In this document: positions 34,748 through 45,466 of the stretch, in pieces
How positions within the stretch are numbered: the stretch's first letter is position 1
Layout of the letters: the number at the start of each line of letters is the position of its first letter
Notes under the pieces: model-generated
Seen by the model: only the letters and a program-made list of their open reading frames with translations
Databases searched by the model: none
What the model was told of the DNA's origin: nothing
Assembly: GCA_018398815.1 (NCBI GenBank)
Contig: CM031607.1
Coordinates: forward strand, 92,221,711 to 92,281,710
Source: Conus ventricosus
Lineage: Eukaryota; Mollusca; Gastropoda; Neogastropoda; Conidae
Direction of reading: 5' to 3'
Length of the DNA: 60,000 nucleotides
Program-made: the position numbers and the translations under genes

Positions 34748-36491
34748 AAGAAACGTGGCGTTACTGGAGGTCACTGGACGGGGATCAGGGCCGGCCAGTC
34801 AAGCCGACGGGCTTTTTACCAGTCCGCGGTCCCGATCCAGAGCGTGGCCTCAACCAGCGCGTGGCACCATCCAGTCCGCGGGTCCCAGCCAGAGCGTGGC
34901 TCAACCAGCACGTGGCACCATCCAGTCCGCGGTCCCAGCCAGAGCGTGGCCTCAACCAGCACGTGGCACCATCCAGTCCGCGGTCCCAGCCAGAGCATGG
35001 CCTCAACCAGCACGTGGCACCAACCAGTTCAGACTCCGGGTGAAGCCCCCGGGAGGGGGGGAAAACGTAGCTGGGAGGAGAGAAGAAAGGGAGGGAAGGA
35101 AGAAGGAAGAAAGAAGGAAGAAGGGTACTGGAACCCCGCCGTCAGTACAGTCTGACCCATGCTGCTAAATCTTAACAGCCACTCGCATGATGGGCGAGGG
35201 GAAGTCTACCAAACGCACCAACAACCCAGCTCAACACAGACTGAGCACAACACAGTAAACCATCAAGTCAGGGATATTCGTTAGAGTCTTCTCACACGAA
35301 GCAGGTAAAAGACTGCATTAAATCAACAGGCTATAAAACAAATATGAATTATCTTCACCCTTCTCTCACTCACGTTTAACATTTTTCCTTTCTTAGGAAA
35401 TAAAACCAACACAGCGACCATCGCTTAATAACTGCCACCACATTTGCAAATAATAATTCAATGGCATAATTGTCACATTTTATAGCCACATTTCAAAATA
35501 ACACAAATCTCCAACCACGCATCGAACGACAAATCATGCGTACGCACACTCGCGAACATAAAACTCGTTCTCCTTGCACACACAAACAGACGGTGGCCGA
35601 AGAAATAGAGTCCGGCGAATGTGACAGGGGCGGACGAGCGAGACCAAGCAAGTTCCAACCTGAATCACCAGGTTCTCTCCCATCCCACCGACTACCGACC
35701 ATCACCAGATGCATAAACAGGAGAAAGAATTTTGGATATAATTTAGAATGGCCAGGTTAAAGATTGAATTAACCAGAGAAAAGGTCTCAAACAATATTTC
35801 TTTTACAATTTTGAAAACAAAAGAAAATTGCGCAAAAGAGAAGAATAAGCCGGCTAACAACAACAAACCAAAACAAAACAAACCACGAAAACTGATGCTT
35901 ACCAGCTACCCGTGGGTGACCCAGAAGAGGCGGGTCAAACGACTCTCTCTGCCCTCTGTCCAGTCGAGAGGACAGAAGCGCAGATGCGGAGAAAGAAGAA
36001 AGTGATGTCCCTCTCCTACAGGCCGACTGTAGGAATTGAAGATACCGACTGTACCCTCGATGATACGGTGAAGAACCAAGACCGGAGCAGGCGCTCCCAG
36101 AGACATCTTCCGCTCGAGTGAAGAGCTAACCTCCCTCAGCGATGGCGGCCAACATGCCACGCTGCGTCACAGAGTGAGCATACTTCAAACTAAAAGAAAT
36201 GAAGCACGTGCGACAGGTAAAAAGACAGGCGAGAGGCCGATAGACAGCAAGTTCGAGAGAAAGGTACCAGCCACCCATGAACCTGCAGGATGAATAGCAC
36301 GGGCAGTGGAATTAGTGAGGTGAGAGAGAGAAAGCAAACCGAAGTTGAGCTGAACTACACCAAGGTGCAACCGCACCACAAGCCACATTAAGGGACGGAT
36401 ACACGACAACAGCATACGACAATAAATAAATGAGTAATTCCGCCACCCTAGATGGGTCAAACGTCGTAGGCCTCGTGACAAACTCGTGACA
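34206..36491 (-). repeat. 3' LTR of the retrotransposon (left on plus strand)
   Basis: 2286 bp, TGTCACGA...TCGTGACA. It contains a short repeat of about 37 bp ('caacatgcacaatcacaatc') at 34,360-34,470, a poly-G tract (34,722-34,747) and about four units of a 51-bp repeat (34,835-35,030). Nearly identical to 40,275-42,547. Confidence 0.95.
34835..35030. repeat. 51-bp tandem repeat within the LTR, about 4 units
   Basis: The unit carries 'ccagtccgcggtcccagcca' - 'gagcgtggcctcaaccagca' - 'cgtggcacca'. The same array is in the other LTR at about 40,905-41,095, so it pre-dates this insertion. 51 bp keeps frame, which explains the open frames here. Confidence 0.93.
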
Positions 36492-36507
36492 AACCCCCCT
36501 TCTAAAA
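36492..36507 (-). promoter_or_regulatory. Polypurine tract of the retrotransposon
   Basis: On the minus strand 'agaaggggggtttg' lies directly inside the 3' LTR, where second-strand synthesis is primed in LTR elements. Confidence 0.6.
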
Positions 36508-36849
36508 GCATCTGTTTCTCTGAGATACAGTGCTCCTTTGAACCTTGACGCATGTGCAAATTCACAACAATGGGACCGAACCAACTCTCTGTGATCGACA
36601 GAGTACGATAAATCCAATACAAACATTCTACGATAGAATCACACAGGGAAATACATAATACTACATTTATCAAAAAACTAAGCAAACCTTCAACCATGAA
36701 GGTAACAATCCGAACCATTGGTGATTCACTACCGTTAACATCACTGAAGTGGAAAACTGCCACTACACCTGATACAGAGACCAAAAGGGGATATAACCCT
36801 GGTTGAGGGGAAGTGTCCCTCTGACTGATTTTCCAATGTGCTGACTACG

Positions 36850-37020
36850 GAGCTCGGCTAAGATAGTCAGCATCCGTATTACAGGAACCTTGATGTGACG
36901 GAGAAAGTGAACGCATGACTCTGCAGTTCCACTGCCTAACTCATGAGTCGACGACTGACTGGCCGGATCCGGTCCAAGCACTGGAGAGGATGATGATCGC
37001 TCTCCAGTACAAACTTCCGG
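36850..37020 (-). pseudogene. Retrotransposon RNase H, C-terminal half
   Basis: The minus strand reads KFVLESDHHPLQCL, then RRLMS-stop-AVELQSHAF, then HIKGS and NTDADYLSRA. These match the closing part of Ty3/Gypsy RNase H ('F.l.TDH.pL..L', 'RR..RW...LQ', 'G..N..AD.LSR'). It follows the integrase segment in the same open frame, i.e. downstream of it in transcription order. One stop and at least one frame break are present. Confidence 0.75.
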
Positions 37021-37480
37021 CCGCACTTCTTCTTGGGCACGCCAGTGCGCGTCCAAATCTGCCTGAGAGATTCAGCAACAGTAGGGGCATCGATAGTCCT
37101 AAGCGGGACAGCCTCTGGGTATCGACTCGCAGATTCTACCACTACCGAAGTGTAGCGGTGACCGCGATCGGATGGGAGGATTATGGGTCCCACCAGGTCA
37201 ACCCCAACCTTGCTGAATGCCTCCCCAACTCGTGGCACTGACCCTAGGGGAACACGCTTCAAGCGACCCTTAGGCGTTGTCCGTTGGCAGACATCGCAAC
37301 TGCGGCAGTACTGCCTAACCTGTGAGTTCATCCCTGGCCAAAAGAAGTCTTGTCTTACTCGCTCGAGAGTCCGCTAGGAGCCCATATGACCTGCCATGGG
37401 GGAATCGTGGGCCTGCCGGAGAACAGACTCTCTCAAGCTTTGGGGAACGACAAGCTGCTTGGCCACACGATCTGCCTGAG
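37021..37480 (-). pseudogene. Retrotransposon integrase: HHCC zinc finger and truncated catalytic core
   Basis: The minus strand reads RQAHDSPMAGHMGS, a stop (37,374-37,376), then RVRQDFFWPGMNSQVRQYCR and SCDVCQ, the H-H-C-C zinc-binding domain. The core begins VGVDLVGPI (first catalytic Asp) and runs through SASRYPEAVPLRTIDAPTVA to TGVPKK. It then switches to RNase H sequence, so the second Asp and the Glu of the D-D-E triad are missing. Ty3/Gypsy type. Confidence 0.8.
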
Positions 37481-37720
37481 TGAAAACCCTAAAGGAGGAT
37501 CCCCTTGTGGAGCTTAAAGCTCACCTTGGCGTGTCGGGCCGACTGAGTGGGACGATCCACAAGTTGTCGTAGGCGTTGGACATCCAAGTCCCTGGCCTGA
37601 AGACGGATTAATGCTAGCAGGATCGGCCCTTGCCAGAACCTCGTTAGAGATCGGCTGAAGAACGGGACGCAATTCCTGTTCCTGCCTCTTAGCTTTGGCG
37701 CATGTGGTGACTCCCACACA
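37481..37720 (-). pseudogene. Pol segment joining protease to integrase N-terminus
   Basis: Readable pieces on the minus strand are LLALIRLQARDLDVQRLRQL, then SARHAKVSFKLHKGI and QLVVPQSLRESVLRQAH. This is the usual region before the integrase zinc finger. There is no room for reverse transcriptase between this and the protease. Confidence 0.6.
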
Positions 37721-38010
37721 CGCCTGTACGGGCAAATCCGTAGACACGGACTGACTGCGTCCGTCTGCGAAGGTGATCGTATTCCCTACGATAAGGGAAT
37801 ACAGAGGTCGCTCCACTGCGATGGCCCATACTTCGCCACAGAAGTTGGGGGTGGAGATAGGAATAAGTACAGAAGGTACGGGTGGAGGTAAAACCAGCCT
37901 CCAACCCGCACACATCATAACTAGCGCCCCGCCGGGCCTTAGGGGAAACTAAATCCTTATCCACAAAGAGTGTTGATGCTCCCGAATCCCTGATGGTGTC
38001 GACCAAGGAT
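37700..38010 (-). pseudogene. Retrotransposon aspartic protease
   Basis: The minus strand reads LVDTIRDSGASTLFVDKDLV. D-S-G-A is the catalytic triad motif of retroviral-type aspartic proteases, with the following F/V-rich strand. Frame breaks follow within about 100 bp. Confidence 0.7.
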
Positions 38011-38099
38011 GAACCAACAACAGAAAGAAACACTGGACACTCTGTACCACAGAAGCTGGGATGGAACCCACGTTAGCACGAGGCACGAGGACGTGGGAA

Positions 38100-38830
38100 A
38101 GGACCAGCCCCACGACTACCAGCGGCTTTTGGACAATCTTTCCTAATGTGGCCAGGACGACACAAAGAAAACACAGTCGGGGCGCTGAAATCCCGATGAA
38201 CTGCCTGCCTTGTTCACCCCGCTAGCAGTTGTCGGCGCCTTATTGCCACTAAATCCTGTGGAGGGCTTCCTCTCCGTATCTGGGCGATGCCCATAAGCCC
38301 TGCGAGCTTCAGCAAACACCTCAGCGGTATGAATCGCAGCCGCGAAATCCTGAGGTGCTGTCTCGCCTATCCGGATCCTCAACTCTGGGGACACAGTGTT
38401 GGTGAGCTGTTCAATGAGGATCAGATCCTCCAGCTCCAACTTGGCCAACTGACGCCAGTACCCTAGCGTTTTGCGCAGCCTATCACCAAACTGCACGAAG
38501 GTCTCGTCGTTATTCTTCTTCATGGACCTGAACTTCCTCTGTACGTCTCTGGGGTAATGGTGGAAACGCTTACGCAGAGCCAACTGCATGTCTGCATAAG
38601 ACGCGCCTTCATTTAGAGTGAGAACACTCCCTTGCAGCACCAGATAATCCAGAAAAAAGGTGCATGGCCTTTTGTTCCTCAGACAATTGGTATGAACTAG
38701 CAACCTTGTCAAAATGCTCTAGGAACATATCAATGTCCTCACTAGGTCTGAACTCTGGAAGCTTTAACTTTGGGCCTCTAACTCTATCACCTGCTGGTGA
38801 TTAACCCCCTGACTTACAGATGCGGGAGAC
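38100..38830 (-). pseudogene. Retrotransposon gag: capsid-like region and zinc knuckle
   Basis: The open frame 38,143-38,712 reads a capsid-like segment with ALRKRFHHYPRDVQRKFRSM, then FVQFGDRLRKTLGYWRQLA and LEDLILIEQLTNTVSPELRI, as in Retrotrans_gag/SCAN-like capsids. A knuckle-like CRPGHIRKDC follows in another frame near 38,130-38,160. Broken by indels. Confidence 0.75.
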
Positions 38831-39549
38831 CGCGAAAGAAGTTGTTCCATCTCCTCCCTACGCAGAGCCTCCATCCTGTCTAGTTCTTCCCTACGGAGGG
38901 CAGCCTCTTCCCTACGCTGATCTCCTGTCTGGCAGCTTCTTCCTTACGAAGGGCCTCCTGTCGGGCAGCCTCTTCTCTGCGCAGCATAGCCTCTTCCCTA
39001 TGCAGAATCTCCTGTCTGTCAGTCTCCTCTCGGCGCAGAGCCTCCATCCTATCCAACTCTTCCCTACGCTGAGCGCCTCTTCCCTACGCTGAGTTTCCTG
39101 CCTAGCAGCCTCTTCACTACGCTGCCGCTCCAGAAACATCAGGACGGAGGTGATGTCCTGGGCGGGGTTCACCACTCCGACACGGGAGGATGACCCGTCT
39201 GACCCGTCCCTTGGGTCTCGACCTTCCCATGAGGAAAGTCCCCCGGGGCATACTCCTTACGAAGGGAAGCATGGAGAAGAGAGGGCTTTGGTTTCTGCGA
39301 CTCAACAGAAGCCCACAGTTGCTTCGCTATACTCTGACGCTTCCGAGCGGAAGTGCCTGTCGGGGTCTCAGCAGGAAAATCCCCTAGCGAAGAAGAAGTG
39401 AAAGTACTCGCTGGACTATCGGCTACAGCACTGGAATAAGTGGAAGTCACTGTAGTCGAAGTGCTGGTACTAATAGTAGGGACTACATTTTGAAAACCCT
39501 TCTTCTTTGACGCACGCGTCGCCATACCACCAGCGCCGGACGTCGCCAT
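38831..39549 (-). pseudogene. Retrotransposon gag N-terminal part with coiled coil
   Basis: The start codon at 39,547-39,549 opens a Ser/Thr-rich segment (MATSGAGGMATRASKKKG). Towards 38,831 follows an Arg/Glu-rich heptad region (LERQRSEEAARQETQRREE and repeats of R-E-E-A) broken into several frames. The underlying DNA repeats 'tcttccctacgcagagcctc'-like units. Confidence 0.65.
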
Positions 39550-39664
39550 GACAACAATATCCTACGGTTTTCAAATACGGGGGAAAGACGATTCCACTTG
39601 AAAAACCAAATATTTTAGGGGTGTGTGTATATGTGTGTATGTGTGTGTGTGCGTGTGTGCGGAC

Positions 39665-39845
39665 AAGTTCCGGCTGCTCCCACTCTGGCAACACCGCGCT
39701 CTACAACACGAGCAACAGTGCGGTGGGGCTCACCGAAAAAAAAAACAAAACAAAAAACTATGTCGGCTGCCCCCACTCTGGCAACACCGCGCTCCACAGC
39801 ACGAGCAACAGTGCGGTGGGGCTGGCCGGAAAAAAAAACAAACAA
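39665..39845. repeat. 93-bp duplication in the retrotransposon 5' leader
   Basis: Two copies of 'cactctggcaacaccgcgct' ... 'gagcaacagtgcggtggggc' followed by A-runs. They lie between the primer binding site and gag, in the untranslated leader. A-runs on plus are U-runs in the element's RNA. Confidence 0.9.
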
Positions 39846-40252
39846 ACTGGCAGACGGAATCCGGGAGAGAGGAAAAAAAAAGACACTAACGTCCGATACA
39901 ACCCCCTGTACTCAATAACCACCGAGAAAAAAAAAAAAGAAAGAAAAAAAAAAAACTGGCTAACTACAAAACAGGAATGGCAGACTGAGCGGCAACAGAA
40001 AGGCAAGACTTACGGCCGTACCTGCGTGAGGTACCGGCGGAAGGAGGTCTGGACGCGGTCGACTCCCCTCGGTCTCACTCGACTCCCCAGTCACGCCGGA
40101 TGTTCCTTCAGGCCACCAAAAGACTCCCTTCACGCTAGAGTCACCCAGCCAACCACCCACGAACAAACACGACAAACTGACTAAACATATACAAAACAGA
40201 CAAAACTAAACAGGTACTCCGCGAAACGAGAGAGACAGTCAGAGCCCTTCAC

Positions 40253-40270
40253 ATCCCGGACGAGCCCCCA
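40253..40270 (-). promoter_or_regulatory. Primer binding site, tRNA-Pro type
   Basis: Immediately inside the 5' LTR (4 nt away) the minus strand carries TGGGGGCTCGTCCGGGAT, the 18-nt complement of the 3' end of tRNA-Pro that is also used by many gammaretroviruses. The position and full 18-nt match make this the priming site. Confidence 0.9.
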
Positions 40271-40274
40271 CAAT

Positions 40275-42547
40275 TGTCACGACCGACCCCTGGAGGTCTG
40301 CCCTGACAGGATCGGTCTAGGTGGGAGTGAAGGGAGTGACTGACCTCACACGCCTCGCAAGAGCCCACACGAGAAAGATTACGATCAACACCCCATTTAT
40401 TCACACAACACCACACAGTCAAATAAATAAGCATTCCAACACACACAACATGCACAATCACAATCAAGCATTCCAACGCACACAACATGCACAATCACAA
40501 TCAAGCACTCCAACACACGCAACATGCACAATTATAAATAAACATTTCACCATACGACGTACACAATCACAATTACAGCATTCCTGCACATATGACATAT
40601 ACACAATTATAAAGAAACTTTCCAGCATTCCATCCCTTCCCACCCATGGAGTGCCTCCACACCACTGCCTCCGTCAAGTCTACTGGGAGCACCCTGTCGC
40701 ACTAGGTGCTCCGAACCGGGTTGGTTCTTGAAGGGAGTCGCTCAAAGCCGACACCCTCGACACGCAAGCAGGCAGTGAAGAGCGCGTCCGGAGGGGGGGG
40801 GGGGGGGGGGGAAGAAACGTGGCGTTGTTATGGAGGTCCTGGACGGGGATCAGGGCCGGCCAGTCAAGCCGACGGGCTTTTCTACCAGTCCGCGGTCCCG
40901 ACCAGAGCGTGGCCTCAACCAGCGCGTGGCACCATCCAGTCGCGGGTCCCAGCCAGAGCGTGGCCTCAACCAGCACGTGGCACCATCCAGTCCGCGGTCC
41001 CAGCCAGAGCGTGGCCTCAACCAGCACGTGGCACCATCCAGTCCGCGGTCCAGCTAGAGCGTGGCCTCAACCAGCACGTGGCACCAACCAGTCCAGACTC
41101 CGGTGTGAAGCCCCGGGAGGGGGGGGAGAAAACGTAGCTGGGAGGAGAGAAGAAAGGGAGGGAAGGAAGAAGGAAGAAAGAAGGAAGAAGGGTACTGGAA
41201 CCCCGCCGTCAGTACAGTCTGACCCATGCTGCTAAATCTTAACAGCCACTCGCATGATGGGCGAGGGGAAGTCTACCAAACGCACCAACAACCCCAGCTC
41301 AACACAGACCTGAGCACAACACAGTAAACCAATCAAGTCAGGGATATTCGTTAGAGTCTTCTCACACGAAGCAGGTAAAAGACTGCATTAAATCAACAGG
41401 CTATAAAACAAATATGAATTTATCTTACCCTTCTCTCACTCACGTTTAACATTTTCCTTTCTTAGGAAATAAACCAACACAGCGACCATCGCTTAATAAC
41501 TGCCACCACATTTGCAAATAATAATTCAATGGCATAATTGTCACATTTTATAGCCACATTTCAAAATAACACAAATCTCCAACCACGCATCGAACGACAA
41601 ATCATGCGTACGCACACTCGCGAACATAAAACTCGTTCTCCTTGCCACACAAACAGACGGTGGCCGAAGAATAAGGTCCGGCGAATGTGACAGGGGCGGA
41701 CGAGCGAGACCAAGCAAGTTCCAACCCTGAATCACCAGGTTCTCTCCCATCCCCACGACTACCGCATCACCAGATGCATAAACAGGAGAAAGAATTTTGG
41801 ATATAATTTAGAATGGCCAGGTTAAAGATTGAATTAACCAGAGAAAAGGTCTCAAACAATATTTCTTTTACAATTTTGAAAACAAAAGAAAATTGCGCAA
41901 AAGAGAAGAATAAGCCGGCTAACAAAACAACAAACAAACAAACCACGAAAACTGATGCTTACCAGCTACCGTGGGTGACCAGAAGAGGCGGGTCAAACGA
42001 CTCTCTCTGCCCTCTGTCCAGTCGAGAGGACAGAAGCGCAGATGCGGAGAAAGAAGAAGTGATGTCCCTCTCCTACAGGCCGACTGTAGGAATTGAAGAT
42101 ACCGACTGTACCTCGATGATACGGTGAAGAACCAAGACCGGAGCAGGCGCTCCCAGAGACATCTTCCGCTCGAGTGAAGAGCTAACCTCCTCAGCGATGG
42201 CGGCCAACATGCCACGCTGCGTCACAGAGTGAGCATACTTCAAACTAAAAGAAATGAAGCACGTGCGACAGGTAAAAAGACAGGCGAGAGGCCGATAGAC
42301 AGCAAGTTCGAGAGAAAGGTACCAGCCACCCATGAACCTGCAGGATGAATAGGCACGGGCAGTGGAATTAGAGAGAGAGAGAGAGAGAAAGCAAACCGAA
42401 GTTGAGCTGAACTACACCAAGGTGCAACCGCACCACAAGCCACATTAAGGGACGGATACACGACAACAGCAACGACAATAAATAAATGAGTAATTCCGCC
42501 ACCCTAGATGGGTCAAACGTCGTAGGCCTCGTGACAAACTCGTGACA
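40275..42547 (-). repeat. 5' LTR of the retrotransposon (right on plus strand)
   Basis: 2273 bp, nearly identical to 34,206-36,491. Visible differences are mostly single-base indels, poly-G length (40,794-40,812) and a GA-repeat variant at 42,370-42,388. Confidence 0.95.
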
Positions 42548-42553
42548 ATCAAC

Positions 42554-43625
42554 ACAGGTGAAGATTTTTATGCAATGAACGAGTAGGGGTATTAGCACAC
42601 TCAGATCATCAGTGTACTAATTATGACATCGAGTGAGTGACTTTCTCTCTCTCTTTGCTGTTTGTGAGGGTTGTACAAAGATGTGCATAGGAATTGAACT
42701 GGGTATGAGCTTTTTAAGTAACCCTTGCTCATGTTGGAGTCTGACTGTGAAAGGGAATGTGGGAGTAAGGTCAAGAAAAATACACTTTGAGTCCAATCTA
42801 GTCAGAGAAAATGATTGAATTTTTTTTTTATTGGCAAAGACAGTAGCGTGACCAAAAAGGTTCCATTGTGCGTGCAGTTAGTTCAGGACATCTGTGCATT
42901 AGTGACCAGAGGGTTAATTTACTTGTTACTCTGAACTCTGACTTTTTGCAAGTTAAATCGAAAGCTTCTCGGGCTCCATTTCAACATGCTTTGGTAGTCT
43001 TGCTGTGCACAGCTCAAGATGACAAAAGATCTTCCCCAGAATATAAACAAGAAATTTAAGGTACTGATGCATTAATTTGGAAGATCTGTTTAGTGTGTTT
43101 CTGCTACATAAGCCTCGGTCATTCTGAAGTGGGTATTTTTAGTCGGTCGGCTTAGACTCATCATATTGACCAATCGGAGCACAGCTTCATGTAAATGCAG
43201 AACGATTCCTATGTCTGCAACCACAGTCAAGCATTCAATGTAGATTTAAAAGACATCCAGCCAATCAACAGATATTATCATCGATGACCTGTTCAACCCA
43301 GGCAGAGCAACATCGCTCTGTTCAAATTTTGCGCACACTGATGTTTCAAATACTGGTTCAAATAACGTGTTTTTTTGTGTTTATTTGTATTTTGGCTTGT
43401 TTTCGGCAAAACTGTTTCAGTCTTCTGGTTGCCATGGGTGACACAGGACACTCAGGACATCTGACGCTCCACACCCAAGCTCCTAGCAGTGAGATTCCCA
43501 GTGCCCAGCAGGTCACACTGCTCCTGTGATGTCGCTTTGGTGTGAGGTCAGCCTAAAGGAAAGGCACTGCACGTGGCAGCTGAGAAAGAAGTGTGATGTT
43601 TGGAGATGGCACAAAGACCTACATG
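42554..43625. other. Intergenic stretch without recognised feature
   Basis: Short open frames only. No repeat family or coding motif that I can name. Confidence 0.5.
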
Positions 43626-43627
43626 GT

Positions 43628-43692
43628 GTAACGGTCAGAATCGCTAGCTGCCATAACCTCACGACTGGGAGGTCATGAGGTGAGTCTACTCG
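43628..43692 (+). repeat. tRNA-like SINE head
   Basis: 'tggtgtaacgg' fits the RNA polymerase III box A consensus. It is followed after about 35 bp by 'actgggaggtcatgaggtga', a degenerate box B region. Likely a tRNA-derived SINE fragment, not a functional tRNA: the cloverleaf arms do not close. Confidence 0.55.
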
Positions 43693-43884
43693 GAGCCATT
43701 TATTTGTGGGGATTTTTTTTTTCTGCATCGACAAGCTCCTATCCAGAGCTGAGTTTGGAAAGATCGGGACGACGCAGTTGAATTCAATCCACTGTATGGA
43801 TGCCTCTCTGAGAGTGTTCAAATTTCCTGACCAACACTGCAGGTGTCTGTATTTTCAGGGCACGGTTGACGCTGGGATATGGCC

Positions 43885-44620
43885 GTAAGCATAGAGCGCA
43901 GCCCTGTCATGCAGTAAGCATAGAGCGCAGCCCTGTCATGCAGTAAGCATAGAGCGCAGCCCTGTCATGCAGTAAGCATAGAGCGCAGCCCTGTCATGCA
44001 GTCAGCATAGAGCGCAGCCCTGTCATGCAGTCAGCATAGAGCGCAGCCCTGTCATGCAGTAAGCATAGAGCGCAGCCCTGTCATGCAGTAAGCACAGAGC
44101 GCAGCCCTGTCATGCAGTAAGCACAGAGCGCAGCCCTGTCATGCATGCAGTAAGCACAGAGCGCAGCCCTGTCATGCAGTAAGCACAGAGCGCAGCCCTG
44201 TCATGCAGTAAGCACAGAGCGCAGCCCTGTCATGCAGTAAGCACAGAGCGCAGCCCTGTCATGCAGTAAGCACAGAGCGCAGCCCTGTCATGCAGTAAGC
44301 AATGCATAGAGCGCAGCCCTGTCATGCAGTAAGCATAGAGCGCAGCCCTGTCATGCAGTAAGCATAGAGCGCAGCCCTGTCATGCAGTAAGCATAGAGCA
44401 CAGCTCTGTCATGCAGTAAGCATAGAGCGCAGCCCTGTCATGCAGTAAGCATAGAGCGCAGCCCTGTCATGCAGTAAGCATAGAGCGCAGTCCTGTCATG
44501 CAGTCAGCATAGAGCGCAGCCCTGTCATGCAGTCAGCATAGAGCGCAGCCCTGTCATGCAGTAAGCATAGAGCGCAGCCCTGTCATGCAGTAAGCATAGA
44601 GCGCAGCCCTGTCATGCAGT
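43885..44620. repeat. 29-bp minisatellite, about 25 units
   Basis: The unit is 'gtaagcatagagcgcagccc' plus 'tgtcatgca'. Variants (gtcagc, gcacag, one 'tgcatgcag' insertion) form blocks. It has no spacers and is not a CRISPR array. Confidence 0.97.
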
Positions 44621-45104
44621 CTCCAACCAGAATGGGACTCCATATCAGCAGCATCTTCATCATCAACATAACCAGCATTCTGTGGCTTGCTGGTATCGCC
44701 AAGTTCATGTTGACCGTCATTGGACGGACGTGATGGCGCCCTCTGGAGGGAGAATTCACTCATGCTGGCATAGCCTCTAAACGATGATTGTCGGCAGGGG
44801 GGAGGTTGATAGGCTATGTCCTGCATATGTTGGGTATCAAAACAAAACAAAACAAAAAACGAAACGAAAAAAAAACAAAATAAACGGGCCAGCAAAGTGA
44901 CTTGGCAGCAGTGCAGTGTCTCCGCTAACGGGTTGCCTCATGACGACTTGACATGACCTGCTCCCTGTGGACTGCTGGTGACGGGGCTTTCGCAGGACAA
45001 ACCGGGCTGTCGATGTAGACATGTATCAGATTGAGCGCAGTGGGTGCATTGCAACTTAGGTGAAATGGAAGATGAGAAACCCCACCCCCTTTAATTTTAA
45101 CCCT

Positions 45105-45136
<32 letters not shown>

Positions 45137-45240
45137 AACCACTACTGTAACTGACGATTCAGTCCTCTGTGCAAGTTTACAGTTGGCTGGGTTCACTGTC
45201 AAAAGCGGTGGCAAAAAAAAAAAACTTATCGTCACCATGG
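44621..45240. other. Intergenic stretch with poly-C tract
   Basis: Poly-C of about 31 at 45,105-45,135 and A-rich runs near 44,840-44,885. No gene recognised. Confidence 0.6.
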
Positions 45241-45242
45241 CC

Positions 45243-45392
45243 TCCTCCCCGAAGATGGAGTATGGCTACCTTAATGGCAGGATAGAAAACGGTCATACAC
45301 ACAAAACTCCACTGCCTGTCTATACAGGAAGTGTCCGCAGGAGTATCGGCCTGCGAACGCAGAAAGAAAGAAAGAAAAACAAGATGCGAAGC
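45243..45392 (+). repeat. SINE-like dispersed repeat, copy 2
   Basis: It carries 'ccccgaagatggagtatggc', 'ggtcatacacacaaaactcc' and 'gtgtccgcaggagtatcggc', with a (GAAA)n tail. About nine in ten bases match the copy at 21,957-22,090. Confidence 0.75.
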
Positions 45393-45466
45393 ATATAAAA
45401 CGCACTCCCAGTTTTCCAAACCGCTTATAAATCAGCCAAGTGCTTTGTGAGATAAGAAATAAAGGC

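Larger units (their letters stand above)
34206..42547 (-). mobile_element. Ty3/Gypsy-type LTR retrotransposon, defective, with PR-IN-RNase H order
   Basis: An 8.34-kb element lies on the minus strand. Long LTRs (34,206-36,491 and 40,275-42,547) begin TGTCACGA and end TCGTGACA. ATCAAC flanks it at 34,200-34,205 and 42,548-42,553. Just inside the 5' LTR is an 18-nt primer binding site of tRNA-Pro type; a G-rich polypurine tract lies inside the 3' LTR. The interior (3.78 kb) encodes gag, a protease with D-S-G-A, the integrase zinc finger and the start of its core, then the C-terminal half of RNase H. Reverse transcriptase is absent. Stops and frame breaks occur in all segments. The LTRs differ mainly by single-base indels, so the insertion is recent. 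It is mobilisable at best in trans. Confidence 0.92.

Noticed and set aside
34633..35168. Pro/Trp/Gln-rich open frames in the LTR (also 40,706-41,235)
   Set aside because: They follow the 51-bp tandem array inside both LTRs and shift frame between the two copies.
43628..43692. Functional tRNA gene
   Set aside because: Box A fits, but box B is degenerate and the cloverleaf cannot be closed; better read as a SINE head.
43885..44620. Regular 29-bp direct repeats resembling a CRISPR array
   Set aside because: Units are contiguous with no unique spacers, and the setting is clearly an animal genome.
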